A stretch of 63,015 bases of DNA from Legionella genomosp. 1 (GTDB taxonomy: Bacteria > Pseudomonadota > Gammaproteobacteria > UBA6186 > Azoamicaceae): positions 1-63,015 of the forward strand of contig CAMCTX010000002.1 of the NCBI GenBank assembly GCA_945878715.1, given 5' to 3'. Below, one piece after another: positions 1 to 8,431 of the stretch. Below the pieces are notes generated by a model. It did no database searches. It was not told the DNA's origin and saw only the letters and a list, made by a program, of their open reading frames with translations. Numbering within the stretch: the first letter of the stretch is position 1; every line of letters begins with the position of its first letter. The translations under genes and the position numbers were made by a program.

Positions 1-681
1 AAACCTATCGCAAGCTTAGCGATTTTGATTGATAATGATAGGAGCTGGCGACCCGGGATTTATCGCCAAGAACTCTGGGGATCTTGGGTAGAGATGAGTT
101 TTCCCATTATCAAGATTATGGACTATGCCGATAGAATCGTGGAACTCCAAAACTCGAATAATCGTTTTGCATCGGTGATCCTTGCCCAACTGGCGGCTAA
201 TCAAAAAGGATCTGCAGAAGCTAAGGGCAGCACGAAGCTTGCATTGACTAAAAGCTTGTATCGGCACGGTTGGGTAGGTGATGATATTAGGGACTTGTAT
301 CGGTTTATCGATTGGCTTATTAGACTACCGGAGGATTTAGAAGTGACTTATAATACAGCAGTTCAGGTATTTGAGGGGAATTTGAAAGTGGACTACGTTA
401 CTACCGCTGAACGTATTGGAATCCAGAAAGGTTTAGCACAGGCCCGAGAAGAAGCAAAAGAATACGTCACAACAGCTGAACGTATAGGGATCCAAAAAGG
501 TTTGGAACGGGGCTTACACCAAGGTGAAAGCGCAGTGTTATTGCGCCTATTAGAACGTAAATTTAGTGTTTTACCTGATAAATATCGTAAGAAGATCCAA
601 GAGGCAGACTCAGCCATGCTTTTAGAATGGGCTGTCAGATTACTCGATAGCCAATCCTTAGAAGCGTTATTTAAAAGCTAA
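1..681 (+). CDS. Rpn/PD-(D/E)XK nuclease-family (putative transposase) protein, 5' partial
   Basis: The frame is open from the first base of the window, so the gene starts upstream and only the C-terminal ~226 residues are seen. The first visible residues (SLAILIDNDRSWRP, then IYRQELWG) resemble the middle of Rpn-family recombination-promoting nucleases, and the last ~55 residues (GESAVLLRLLERKF... LLEWAVRLLDSQSLEALF) resemble the DUF4351 tail found on many of them. The catalytic PD-(D/E)XK part lies outside the window. Between them is an internal duplication: a 23-residue unit beginning YVTTAERIGIQKGL occurs twice, starting at 394 and 463. Such genes are usually mobile or accessory. It ends tail-to-tail with fimV. 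The family call is fairly sure; activity cannot be judged. Confidence 0.75.
   Translation, partial: KPIASLAILIDNDRSWRPGIYRQELWGSWVEMSFPIIKIMDYADRIVELQNSNNRFASVILAQLAANQKGSAEAKGSTKLALTKSLYRHGWVGDDIRDLYRFIDWLIRLPEDLEVTYNTAVQVFEGNLKVDYVTTAERIGIQKGLAQAREEAKEYVTTAERIGIQKGLERGLHQGESAVLLRLLERKFSVLPDKYRKKIQEADSAMLLEWAVRLLDSQSLEALFKS
394..531 (+). repeat. In-frame tandem duplication (69-bp unit, about 2 copies)
   Basis: Two copies of a 69-bp unit start at 394 and 463 inside the Rpn-like gene. The protein copies are nearly identical (YVTTAERIGIQKGL in both) while the DNA copies differ at many third codon positions. The duplication is therefore not recent and the protein sequence has been kept by selection. 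Confidence 0.8.
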
Positions 682-724
682 TGTTCCACAGAACAAGCCA
701 TCCGTAAAAAGAGGCTTGCACATT

Positions 725-1858
725 TCAGAAAAATAAGCGATCGCTCAGATCCTGTGCTGCCTGTTTTTCACGTTGATTACCATAGTGAAGCATGGTCTCT
801 AAAACCTGTTTAGCACTATCGAAATCCTTAATAGCTGCATAATGCTTGGCTAATTCCATACGAATGCTAAACTCTTGGTCAAAAAAGGGCAGGGTTTTTT
901 TGGGTTTTTCTTTGTGCGGGCCTAATAAAGATAAAGCCAAACGGGGTCTAAACCGTTTGATATAAACCAGCGTTAATAAACCTAGCATCATGGCTGCAAC
1001 ACTGGCACTCCATAACCACTTCTGCGCTTTGAGCGATAATGTCATCAAATGCCAAAAGGAAGCAAGAACCCCGCTAAAGGACCCCTTCGCAGATTCTTTT
1101 TGTGCATCGAGCTCAGCCTGATGCTTCTGCTGCATGTCTGCAAGCGCTTGACTTTCTGCAATCAAGGCCTGTGCCGCTACTTTGGCTTTATCAACCACTG
1201 CTTGTTGGGTCACACTCACGGATAGGGGACGATTGTGCGGTACCACGCTTTGATTGGATTCTGTAGGCGTACCCGTATTTGTTTCAAATAAATTTTCCAA
1301 GGCTGAAGTCGCATTACGATTCAGGGTCTTGAGATCCGGTACCATGGTTGGTACAGGCTTATTGGCATGATCCAGTTTAGCCTGACTAAAACTTGCGACA
1401 GCTTTAGGATTGTCATCCATACGACGCGAAATCTTGCCAATAGGTGCTGGATCAAATAGTAAGGTATAGGAACGCACCAAACGCCCTTCTGGCCAATGCA
1501 ATAAAACAAGAAATTCTAAGAAGGCACGTTTGACTGGTTCGTCACTTTGTACACTGATAAAGCTACGATCGCCTTGTTGCACGACTTCGAAACGAAGCTT
1601 GGTTAGAAAATAAGGTCGGGCCATATGGATTTTTTCAAAATCGGCGGCAGGGGCTAAGGTAATAAACAGATTGCTGGTATTAATCTCATCCGCACCCACC
1701 AACTCAATTTCAGCATCCAGTGGTTCATTCAAGTAGGAATACAGCTTGATGGCACCAAAGCCTAAACCAAGGCTGGCCCCAGACCATAAGCTTAAAAGCA
1801 ACGGTACACAACACAACCAGAGGAACGGCACAGATGCTAGACGACTACCCTTAGGCAT
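725..1858 (-). CDS. fimV: Short FimV/HubP-like protein
   Basis: FimV/HubP proteins are inner-membrane, peptidoglycan-linked polar organisers. The N-terminus has a signal/anchor segment (FLWLCCVPLLLSLWSGASLGLG), then the conserved FimV N-domain (IKLYSYLNEPLDAEIEL, 'FITLAPAADFEK', 'LEFLVLLHWPEGRLVRSYTLLFDP'). A low-complexity linker follows, then a membrane segment (LWSASVAAMMLGLLTLVYI), and the end has the FimV C-terminal helical motif (RMELAKHYAAIKDFDSAKQVLETML). At 377 residues it is much shorter than typical FimV (often 700-900+): the acidic and TPR-rich middle is missing. I chose ATG 1858 because AAGGA lies 7 nt upstream; a GTG at 1900 overlapping the asd stop is the alternative. asd lies directly upstream, as in pseudomonads. 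Confidence 0.8.
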   Translation of the reverse strand: MPKGSRLASVPFLWLCCVPLLLSLWSGASLGLGFGAIKLYSYLNEPLDAEIELVGADEINTSNLFITLAPAADFEKIHMARPYFLTKLRFEVVQQGDRSFISVQSDEPVKRAFLEFLVLLHWPEGRLVRSYTLLFDPAPIGKISRRMDDNPKAVASFSQAKLDHANKPVPTMVPDLKTLNRNATSALENLFETNTGTPTESNQSVVPHNRPLSVSVTQQAVVDKAKVAAQALIAESQALADMQQKHQAELDAQKESAKGSFSGVLASFWHLMTLSLKAQKWLWSASVAAMMLGLLTLVYIKRFRPRLALSLLGPHKEKPKKTLPFFDQEFSIRMELAKHYAAIKDFDSAKQVLETMLHYGNQREKQAAQDLSDRLFF

Positions 1859-1896
1859 AACAAGTCCTTTTATGCAGCTTTGGATAGAATTATAGT

Positions 1897-2928
1897 TCAC
1901 AAATAATGATTAACCAGACACTCCGCAATCTGCACAGCATTTAAGGCAGCGCCCTTACGAATATTATCGGCCACAACCCATAAGTTTAATCCACAAGGAT
2001 GGCTCAGATCTTCGCGTATGCGCCCTACATACACAGCATCTTTTTCTGACATTTGTGGCACGGGCGTGGGATAGCTGGGTGTTTTCTGACCATCCATCAC
2101 AATCACCCCTGGGGCTGCTTTGAGTAAACGTCTGGCAGCAACTGCTGTGATTTTTTGACAGGTTTCTAAATGGATAGCCTCTGAATGCCCATAGAGCACG
2201 GGTACACGCACGGCGGTAGCATTTACCTGGATATCGGGATCGTTCAAGATTTTTTGGGTTTCCCAATGCATCTTCATTTCTTCGAGGGTATAACCATTGT
2301 CGTGGAAATCGCTAATATGTGGCAACACATTAAAAGCAATTTGTTTACTATAAACATTGGTTTCTATAGACTGCCCATTCAGCAGACCACTCACCTGATC
2401 CACCAATTCGCTAATAGCCTTTCTGCCAGTGCCAGAAACCGATTGATAGGTGGCCACATTAATACGTTTAATGCCGACGGCATCATAAATAGGTTTAAGG
2501 GCGACCAACATTTGAATGGTTGAACAATTAGGATTGGCAATAATCCCGCTGTGTACATAATCGCCTAAGGCCTCTAGATTAACCTCTGGAATAATAAGAG
2601 GCACCTTCTTTTCTAAACGAAAATGTGAGGTGTTATCGATCACGATACAGCCTGCAGCCCTCGCCCGTGGTGCATAGAGGGCTGATGCCTCTGAACCTGC
2701 CGAGAATAAAGCTATCTGTACCTTGGAGAAATCAAAAAGCTCGACGTCTTCCACCACCAAGGCCTTAAGCTTAAAAAGGACTGTCTGACCTGCAGAACGA
2801 TGGCTCGCCAACACATGCATTTTTGCAACCGGAAAATGGCGTTCGGCTAAAATACTGAGCATAGCCTCGCCCACCAGACCTGTAGCACCCAGTACGGCTA
2901 CATTAAAGGTTTTGCCTTTCTCTTTCAT
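1897..2928 (-). CDS. asd: Aspartate-semialdehyde dehydrogenase
   Basis: Reduces aspartyl phosphate to aspartate semialdehyde, the branch point to lysine/diaminopimelate, threonine and methionine. Residues 13-20 hold the NADP-binding GATGLVGE loop, and the catalytic cysteine is in NPNCSTIQM (about residue 133). 'TYQSVSGTGRKAISEL' and 'RVPVLYGHSEA' are further family signatures. Length 343 is normal. ATG 2928 is preceded by a purine-rich AGGGGAAGGGG site. It lies between a small membrane-protein gene and fimV on the same strand and is probably cotranscribed with them. Confidence 0.95.
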   Translation of the reverse strand: MKEKGKTFNVAVLGATGLVGEAMLSILAERHFPVAKMHVLASHRSAGQTVLFKLKALVVEDVELFDFSKVQIALFSAGSEASALYAPRARAAGCIVIDNTSHFRLEKKVPLIIPEVNLEALGDYVHSGIIANPNCSTIQMLVALKPIYDAVGIKRINVATYQSVSGTGRKAISELVDQVSGLLNGQSIETNVYSKQIAFNVLPHISDFHDNGYTLEEMKMHWETQKILNDPDIQVNATAVRVPVLYGHSEAIHLETCQKITAVAARRLLKAAPGVIVMDGQKTPSYPTPVPQMSEKDAVYVGRIREDLSHPCGLNLWVVADNIRKGAALNAVQIAECLVNHYL

Positions 2929-2942
2929 TCCCCTTCCCCTAT

Positions 2943-3119
2943 TTATTTTAGTAATACTACCGCTAGACCAACCAGGGCTATCAACAACAAAGCCAAAAAG
3001 CCCAAGGTAAGTAGGCTTTTACTCAAAGCATCGAAGGATAAAGCTTTAGGATTGGCCTTCAGATAGCCATACAGCCGCCACAATGCCCATAGGCAAAAAA
3101 GTATCGCTAGTATTTTCAT
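2943..3119 (-). CDS. Small membrane protein (58 aa), unknown function
   Basis: A 58-codon frame with two hydrophobic stretches: residues 3-17 (ILAILFCLWALWRLY) and about 37-57 (LTLGFLALLLIALVGLAVVLL). Its ATG (3119) overlaps the prmB stop as ATGA, and asd begins 14 nt after its stop, so it looks translationally coupled inside a prmB-orf-asd operon. I do not recognise a family. The tight fit between genes and the membrane-like composition are the reasons to call it real. Confidence 0.6.
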   Translation of the reverse strand: MKILAILFCLWALWRLYGYLKANPKALSFDALSKSLLTLGFLALLLIALVGLAVVLLK

Positions 3120-3985
3120 GGTAATTCCTTAGCTCTTAATAAAAAAACACCTTCGGCACCCTGCTCAAAATCCAACCAAATAAAGGGGATCTGCGGATAG
3201 CGTGCTTCAAGCAGCCCGACGGCATCTATACCCACCTCAACCACCAACAAACCCTCTGGCTTTAAATAGCGTTTGGCTTCTGCAAGAATCCGATCGACCA
3301 CACAAAGCCCATCAATCCCCGCTTCCAAAGCCAGTGTGGGCTCAAAGCGGTATTCAGGTGGAAGCTCGGCCATGCTGTGCGCAGAAACATAAGGCGGGTT
3401 ACTAATAATGATATCGTAACGATGGGTGCAAGCTGCCCATAAATCCGATTGTAGGGGATAAACCTGAGTGCCTACACCGTGCAGATCGATATTATGTCGG
3501 GCAACGGCCAGGGCCTCTTCTGAAATATCTAGGGCATCCACACTCGCTTCTGGAAAGGCCTTCGCACAAGCAATAGCGATACAGGCTGAACCACAACAGA
3601 GATCGAGGATGCGTTCAGGGGGTGTCGATAACCAAGGTTCAAAACCCTTGCCTATCAATTCTGCAAAGGGCGATCGGGGAATAATGACGCGCTCATCCAC
3701 ATAGAATTTTAAACCGGCAAAATAGGCCTCATGCACCAAATAGGGCACAGGGATCCGTTTATAGATGCGCGCTTCGACCAAGGCTAATAGCTGCTTACGC
3801 TGTCGTGGATCTAAGACGCGATCTAAGACGCTGCGATCGGCATCCAAGTCTAGCTTTAAGACAAATCTTGCCAGGGCAACGGCTTCGTCCCAGGCATTGT
3901 CTGTGCCATGACCAAAACAAAGGCCTGCGTCTAGAAAAGAGCGTTCGGCCCAGCTTAGAAAATCACCAAGGGTTGTTAATCGCAA
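3116..3985 (-). CDS. prmB: Ribosomal protein L3 N5-glutamine methyltransferase
   Basis: SAM-dependent methyltransferase of the HemK/PrmB family that modifies a glutamine of ribosomal protein L3. The N-terminal helical domain (1-90) contains the PrmB-like 'RIPVPYLVHEAYFAGLKFYVDERVIIPRSP'. The SAM site is 'ILDLCCGSACIAIACA' and the catalytic NPPY is in 'IIISNPPYVS'. These favour PrmB over PrmC. Length 289 is typical. The start is TTG 3985, supported by AAGGGG 5-6 nt upstream. Only 14 bp separate it from the first likely start codon of the divergent gene at 4000. Confidence 0.88.
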   Translation of the reverse strand: MRLTTLGDFLSWAERSFLDAGLCFGHGTDNAWDEAVALARFVLKLDLDADRSVLDRVLDPRQRKQLLALVEARIYKRIPVPYLVHEAYFAGLKFYVDERVIIPRSPFAELIGKGFEPWLSTPPERILDLCCGSACIAIACAKAFPEASVDALDISEEALAVARHNIDLHGVGTQVYPLQSDLWAACTHRYDIIISNPPYVSAHSMAELPPEYRFEPTLALEAGIDGLCVVDRILAEAKRYLKPEGLLVVEVGIDAVGLLEARYPQIPFIWLDFEQGAEGVFLLRAKELP

Positions 3986-3999
3986 GAAGACCCCTTAAC

Positions 4000-5211
4000 A
4001 TGGGATGCATGTTATTTGGAAGCGCTATACAACGTAAAAAATCAGGCTACCTGACTTACCCTCTGCTTGCTGCACAACGCTTTATTCGCGCGCTTACAGG
4101 ATCAGAACGTACCACACAGAAACAACAAGTCTTGTTAGCTGCCGCGCATTATACCCTGGCGGGCGAACAAAATCTATCGTTGCCCCGTAGCACCCTGCAT
4201 CTGAACACGGCCATTACCCTGTTAAAAAAAGTTCAACGCCCTTATCAATCCTCCGAATGGCAGGTCCAACTGGCACAAGCTTGCTTTAGACGCGCTGAAG
4301 TATTGGAACAAAAAGAAGCCTTTCACCAAGCTTTTGAGGATTATCAACAAACCCTCAGCCTCTTGCAAAGCTTAGAAACCAAGCTAGAAGATAGGGATTA
4401 TCTATTGCTGGCCCGTGCAGCCCTTTGCATAGCCGATCTCATTAACCATGTCTGTATCGATCCCAAACTGGTCATTTTCCAACACCCGCTGGTTTATGTG
4501 AATCAGGCCCTCGGTGCCTTAGATGCTATTGAAAAACCCAGTGATGAAGTCTCTATTACCCATGCCTACGCCCATCAAATCGCAGGCATTTGTCTTGGCC
4601 ATCACGACTTCGAAGAAGCGGTGCAAGCCTTAGAAACAGCCTTGGCCATAGCCCTTAAAACACAATGTACGCAAACGGCCACGCTGCTCGCAGATATTTA
4701 TACCTGCTTAGGTCTTCTGTATGAGCAAGCAACCCGCCCTGCTGCCTTTATGAATCAGCCCGATCCCCGTGCAGACTATGCCCTAATCTATTTTGGTTTG
4801 TCCTTGCTATTTGGCCCAGAAGAAAACGACGCCGATCCGGATGATCCTTTCGCCCTCGATTGCTTATTTGATATGATTTACAGTGTTTTAGACCCACATC
4901 CTACCGTACTAGCCCAAAAGCTAAGTATGCAATTGGTCGATGCACTGATTCAGGCTTATACCTGTGTGGTACAAAACAGACTCCCTAATCAAACACTTTT
5001 AGCACAATTAAGAGAGGGATCTGCTTTAGATAGTTTTGCCAGACATATTTACTGGTTGGTCCTGGAGCTGCATGCCGAACAGAATGCACATGAGGCCTTT
5101 ATCCCCGATTTGATTGCACCCTATGCCCCGCCCATTTCTATGGCCTACGACATGGATGTATTATTCACAGAAAAATTTGTTGATAATGTCTATTATTTGC
5201 CACAAAAATGA
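4000..5211 (+). CDS. Helical-repeat (TPR-like) protein of unknown function
   Basis: About 403 residues, alpha-helical throughout, with degenerate 34-residue-like helix pairs (e.g. 'QLAQACFRRAEVLEQKEAFHQAFEDYQQTL', 'AHQIAGICLGHHDFEEAVQALETALAIAL', 'ADIYTCLGLLYEQA') that resemble tetratricopeptide repeats. No signal peptide or membrane segment. The start is uncertain: the frame stays open upstream into prmB, but ATG 4000 or 4009 is the first codon outside that gene and neither has a strong ribosome site. Its stop overlaps the next gene's ATG (ATGA, 5208-5211), so it is coupled to the LuxR-type regulator downstream and may act with it, for example as a scaffold or sensor partner. That role is inference. 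Confidence 0.6.
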   Translation: MGCMLFGSAIQRKKSGYLTYPLLAAQRFIRALTGSERTTQKQQVLLAAAHYTLAGEQNLSLPRSTLHLNTAITLLKKVQRPYQSSEWQVQLAQACFRRAEVLEQKEAFHQAFEDYQQTLSLLQSLETKLEDRDYLLLARAALCIADLINHVCIDPKLVIFQHPLVYVNQALGALDAIEKPSDEVSITHAYAHQIAGICLGHHDFEEAVQALETALAIALKTQCTQTATLLADIYTCLGLLYEQATRPAAFMNQPDPRADYALIYFGLSLLFGPEENDADPDDPFALDCLFDMIYSVLDPHPTVLAQKLSMQLVDALIQAYTCVVQNRLPNQTLLAQLREGSALDSFARHIYWLVLELHAEQNAHEAFIPDLIAPYAPPISMAYDMDVLFTEKFVDNVYYLPQK

Positions 5212-6068
5212 GCAATACTGCGGCCCTAGCCGATGCATTTTTTCTTGGAACGAAGTTATACCAACAAAAGTTCTCTGAGCTCTGCGCACCCCTTGCGAAC
5301 TATTTGGGTGCCACCCATGCTATCTATATCAATATTGATAAACATGGCAGAGCCTTCAGTATTTGCACGCATGAAACATGGGTGGAAAGATTTTTAGAAG
5401 AACGCTATTACCAATTAGACCCACTCATGGTACATCCTGATAATATCCATAATGGTTTCTCTTTTGATAATGCCAGTGAGGATGAAGCATTTAAGAGTAC
5501 GATGCTCTATGATGCAATTGTTAAATTTAATTGGTGCAACAGCTTTGCTTATATAGAAAAAATGGCTAATGGTGGTTATTTTGGATTTGACTTTGGCACA
5601 ACTAAAGACAATTATTACATGGTTAATCGCTTAATTAACGAAGCGCGCGTCATTAAAAATTTAATTAGAAACTTAAACAGGCAATTAATGGCTATTACCC
5701 TTGATCTACAAGAAAACAGAATGGATTTTGCCGCACTCAAAGGAGAGGTGTTTTACACCCAAAAGGGGCTGGTGTTTCATGAAGAATGCAAAATTAAAAA
5801 TAAAATACAATCATTAAATAATCTTGGAATCGTAATCGGTCATGATTCTAAAGATCTTTTGAACAAGGCTTTTCTATCCCCGCAAGAAATCAGTTGCCTG
5901 AGAATCTATCTTAGAAGCCACAGCCTTCAAACGGTTTCCAAAGGTATGGGTTTAGCGATTACAACCGCAACCAGCTATATAGAAAATATTAAGAAAAAAC
6001 TTGGATGTCGTAACAAAAATGAATTGTTTGAAAAAGCTGAAGTCTTAGAGTCTTTAGGTCAAATTTAA
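5208..6068 (+). CDS. LuxR-family regulator with autoinducer-binding-like sensor domain
   Basis: 286 residues. The N-terminal ~170 residues match the layout of the LuxR autoinducer-binding (PAS-like) domain, including 'FLEERYYQLDPLMVHP', 'NWCNSFAYIEK' and 'GYFGFDFGTTKDN'. A linker leads to a C-terminal LuxR/GerE HTH (about 220-283): 'LSPQEISCLRIYLRSHSLQTVSKGMGLAITTATSYIENIKKKLGCRNKNELFEKA'. The ATG overlaps the stop of the upstream TPR-like gene. No luxI-type synthase is visible, so it would be a LuxR 'solo'. A close full-length paralogue lies at 6761. Confidence 0.85.
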   Translation: MSNTAALADAFFLGTKLYQQKFSELCAPLANYLGATHAIYINIDKHGRAFSICTHETWVERFLEERYYQLDPLMVHPDNIHNGFSFDNASEDEAFKSTMLYDAIVKFNWCNSFAYIEKMANGGYFGFDFGTTKDNYYMVNRLINEARVIKNLIRNLNRQLMAITLDLQENRMDFAALKGEVFYTQKGLVFHEECKIKNKIQSLNNLGIVIGHDSKDLLNKAFLSPQEISCLRIYLRSHSLQTVSKGMGLAITTATSYIENIKKKLGCRNKNELFEKAEVLESLGQI

Positions 6069-6225
6069 AGATGAAGACCCTAAATATTGAAGTTGGCAAC
6101 TTAAGTAATAAAGCTTGGTTATTTCTGAGCTATTACAATTCCCATCACCCTGTATTGCATAGGTGTTCAAAATTCTTCAAAAGGTGCATGATAGCCTCAT
6201 ACTAATGAACATGCGGTGACGATTG

Positions 6226-6744
6226 ATGAATGTGGATAATTGTCTTATAACAGATAAAAAGCACAGTGAATTATGCAAATTAATTCTCACGGTGTTAAAT
6301 TGCAATGTCCTATGGGTTATCAATGTCAATAAAGGACTTTTAACCGTTTTAGCCTCCGATGCACCCATCCTGGAACATTATTGGGACAAAAAATATTACT
6401 TGCAAGACCCCAATATTCCGATTGGAAAACATCCTCTACCAGTACAGTCCAGTCTATCACCCTGGGAAGTACACCTGGGCAGCCATTCTAACATGTTTAA
6501 ACAAAGCGGCTTCTTATACGATCTATCTAGGCTATTTGGCATTGAAGAATTTGCCTCTATTGAAAATGGCATAGGCTTGGAATCCTATTGCTTTAGATTT
6601 TTCACGCAAAATAATCAATTCGTTTTTATGAATAAACTATTAAATAACATGCCCTTTATAAAGTTTTTTATGAATGCTATGATAGAGCGGTTAGACGTCA
6701 GCCTTCGTCTGCAGTCGGGTGTTCTTGTCTGTGGGCCAGGTTAA
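6226..6744 (+). CDS. LuxR-type sensor domain without HTH (truncated paralogue)
   Basis: 172 residues with the same sensor layout as its neighbours: 'YWDKKYYLQDPNIPIGKHP' matches 'YYQLDPLMVHPDN', and 'YDLSRLFGIEEFASIENGIGLESYCFRFF' matches 'YDAIVKFNWCNSFAYIEK...GFDF'. It stops at 'RLDVSLRLQSGVLVCGPG', just where the paralogues pass into the linker, so the GerE-type HTH is absent. Start ATG 6226 has GGTGA upstream. It is either a decayed LuxR gene or a free-standing sensor or dominant-negative partner. The next gene's upstream region overlaps its 3' end. Confidence 0.6.
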   Translation: MNVDNCLITDKKHSELCKLILTVLNCNVLWVINVNKGLLTVLASDAPILEHYWDKKYYLQDPNIPIGKHPLPVQSSLSPWEVHLGSHSNMFKQSGFLYDLSRLFGIEEFASIENGIGLESYCFRFFTQNNQFVFMNKLLNNMPFIKFFMNAMIERLDVSLRLQSGVLVCGPG

Positions 6745-6760
6745 AACTGAGAATATAGCT

Positions 6761-7606
6761 ATGCTGGCAGATGAGTTTTTTCTTGGAACTAAGTTGTATC
6801 ATCAGAAATTCTCTGAGCTGTGTAAACCACTTATAAAATATTTAGGTGTAACACAGGCCATTTATATCAATATTGATAAACAAGGCAAAGCTTTTAGCGT
6901 TTTTAACGATGCAAAATGGTCTGAGCGATTTTTAGCAGAGCACTATTACCAATCCGATCCGCTTATGGTTCACCCTGATCATATCCATAATGGTTTTTCT
7001 TTTGATAATGCCAGCGATAACCAAGAATTCAAAGACACCCTTCTCTATGATGCTACCATTAATTTTAATTGGTACCATAGCTTTGTTTATACAGAAAAAA
7101 ACCCTTCCGGTGGCTATTTTGGATTTGCCTTTGGGACAAACAAAGATAATTTTCAAATAGTTAATCGCTTGGTTAATGAAGCAAATGTGGTTAAAAAATT
7201 ACTTAGAAATCTAAACAAACGACTCATGACTATCACGCTTGATTTACAAGAAAATAGAATGGATTTCCATGCACTAAAAGGAGATATTTTTTATACGCAA
7301 AAAGGACTTGTTTTTCATGAAGAACATGAAAATCGTGATAAAATACAACTGTTGAGTGATCTTGGATTCTTGGCTGGCAGTGATTATCAAAATTTTTCAA
7401 ACAAGATTCTTCTATCACCACAAGAAATTAATTGTCTTAGAATATACCTTACAAGTCATAGCATTAAAACGGTTGCCAGAGATTTAGATCTAGCAACGAC
7501 AACTGTAACTAGCTATATAGAGAATATCAAAAGCAAACTCGAGTGCAATAACAAACACGAATTATTCGAGAAAGCTGAAATCTTAGAGTCCCTAGGCCGC
7601 ATTTAA
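6761..7606 (+). CDS. LuxR-family regulator, paralogue of the one at 5208
   Basis: 281 residues from ATG 6761; GTG 6731 is an alternative in-frame start. Residues from LADEFFLGTKLYHQKFSEL onward align almost without gaps with the 5208 gene. It has the sensor domain ('YYQSDPLMVHPDHIHNGFSF', 'GYFGFAFGTNKDN') and a C-terminal HTH ('LSPQEINCLRIYLTSHSIKTVARDLDLATTTVTSYIENIKSKLE'). The pair arose by tandem duplication with an HTH-less third member between them. The ligand is unknown. Confidence 0.85.
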   Translation: MLADEFFLGTKLYHQKFSELCKPLIKYLGVTQAIYINIDKQGKAFSVFNDAKWSERFLAEHYYQSDPLMVHPDHIHNGFSFDNASDNQEFKDTLLYDATINFNWYHSFVYTEKNPSGGYFGFAFGTNKDNFQIVNRLVNEANVVKKLLRNLNKRLMTITLDLQENRMDFHALKGDIFYTQKGLVFHEEHENRDKIQLLSDLGFLAGSDYQNFSNKILLSPQEINCLRIYLTSHSIKTVARDLDLATTTVTSYIENIKSKLECNNKHELFEKAEILESLGRI

Positions 7607-7627
7607 AAACCCTGTTTACCCTGAGTC

Positions 7628-8335
7628 CTAGATCGGATTTAACTGTGGTTCTGCAAAGCTTGGCATTTTGCTTGGCACGACAAATTTCCTTATGGTGCCA
7701 ACCAATAGATAGAACAATGGCGTATTACAAACGGTGATAAACAATTTATAGGAATAGCTGTTAATCATAATAAGCCACATCTGCTCTTTTGGAAAAACCC
7801 CTAAAAGCGTTAAAAGACTAATGGCCGCGAAGGTATCCACAAATAAAGAGACCACTGTACTACCATTATTTCTAAGCCATAACCATCGGCCCTTGGTTAT
7901 TTTTTTAATCCATAAATATAAATTGATATCAATACGTTGTGCGGCATAACAAGCAATCATATTGGCTATAAAAGCTAAACCATAGGCACCAAATACGCTG
8001 TGAAAAATAGTATTATCAATGGTAGACCAAGGTGTTGCCTGTAAATGATCCATGCCTGTAACAATTAAGGCTGCAACAATATTCATGGCAATCGCTAAGC
8101 GCACACAGAAATTAGCCCTTTTCTTATCGAAAAACTCGGCAATTAGATCCGTTAGCATAAACATTAAGGGATACAGTATGGCACCCACCGATAAGGTAAA
8201 GGTATGAAAGGGTAAGAGGGGCAGGAAAACAAATTTCTGATAAGTCAGATTACATATAACAATTAATATTGAAAAGAAAGCACATAGTACGATGTACATC
8301 CTATCTAAAGCCGACATATTCTCCAGGGCTGACAT
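7628..8335 (-). CDS. yhhQ: Queuosine precursor transporter, YhhQ/VUT family
   Basis: Six or so hydrophobic segments plus family patterns: 'FTLSVGAILYPLMFMLTDLIAEFFDKK', 'IANMIACYAAQRIDINLYLWIKK', 'RWLWLRNNGSTVVSLFVDTFAA' and 'INSYSYKLFITVCNTPLFYLLV'. YhhQ proteins import queuosine precursors (preQ0/preQ1) across the inner membrane. Length 235 is typical. ATG 8335 follows GGAGGT at 6 nt. No preQ1 aptamer was recognised in the short upstream region shared with the divergent small ORF. Confidence 0.88.
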   Translation of the reverse strand: MSALENMSALDRMYIVLCAFFSILIVICNLTYQKFVFLPLLPFHTFTLSVGAILYPLMFMLTDLIAEFFDKKRANFCVRLAIAMNIVAALIVTGMDHLQATPWSTIDNTIFHSVFGAYGLAFIANMIACYAAQRIDINLYLWIKKITKGRWLWLRNNGSTVVSLFVDTFAAISLLTLLGVFPKEQMWLIMINSYSYKLFITVCNTPLFYLLVGTIRKFVVPSKMPSFAEPQLNPI

Positions 8336-8431
8336 GGCATTACCTCCGTGTGACCAGTACCTCTATTGTATAGGTATTCGCTTTTTTGTCTATAGGATAA
8401 ATTGAATAGTGGAATAATACAGGAGGATAGA

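Noticed and set aside
3805-3999. In-frame extension of the TPR-like gene into prmB
   Set aside because: The extra 65 residues are the complement of the well-supported prmB N-terminus, and their Arg/Leu/Cys-rich composition looks like a shadow.
8336-8431. preQ1 riboswitch upstream of the queuosine-precursor transporter
   Set aside because: I could not find the preQ1 aptamer's hairpin plus A-rich tail; only a plain GGAGGT site is visible.
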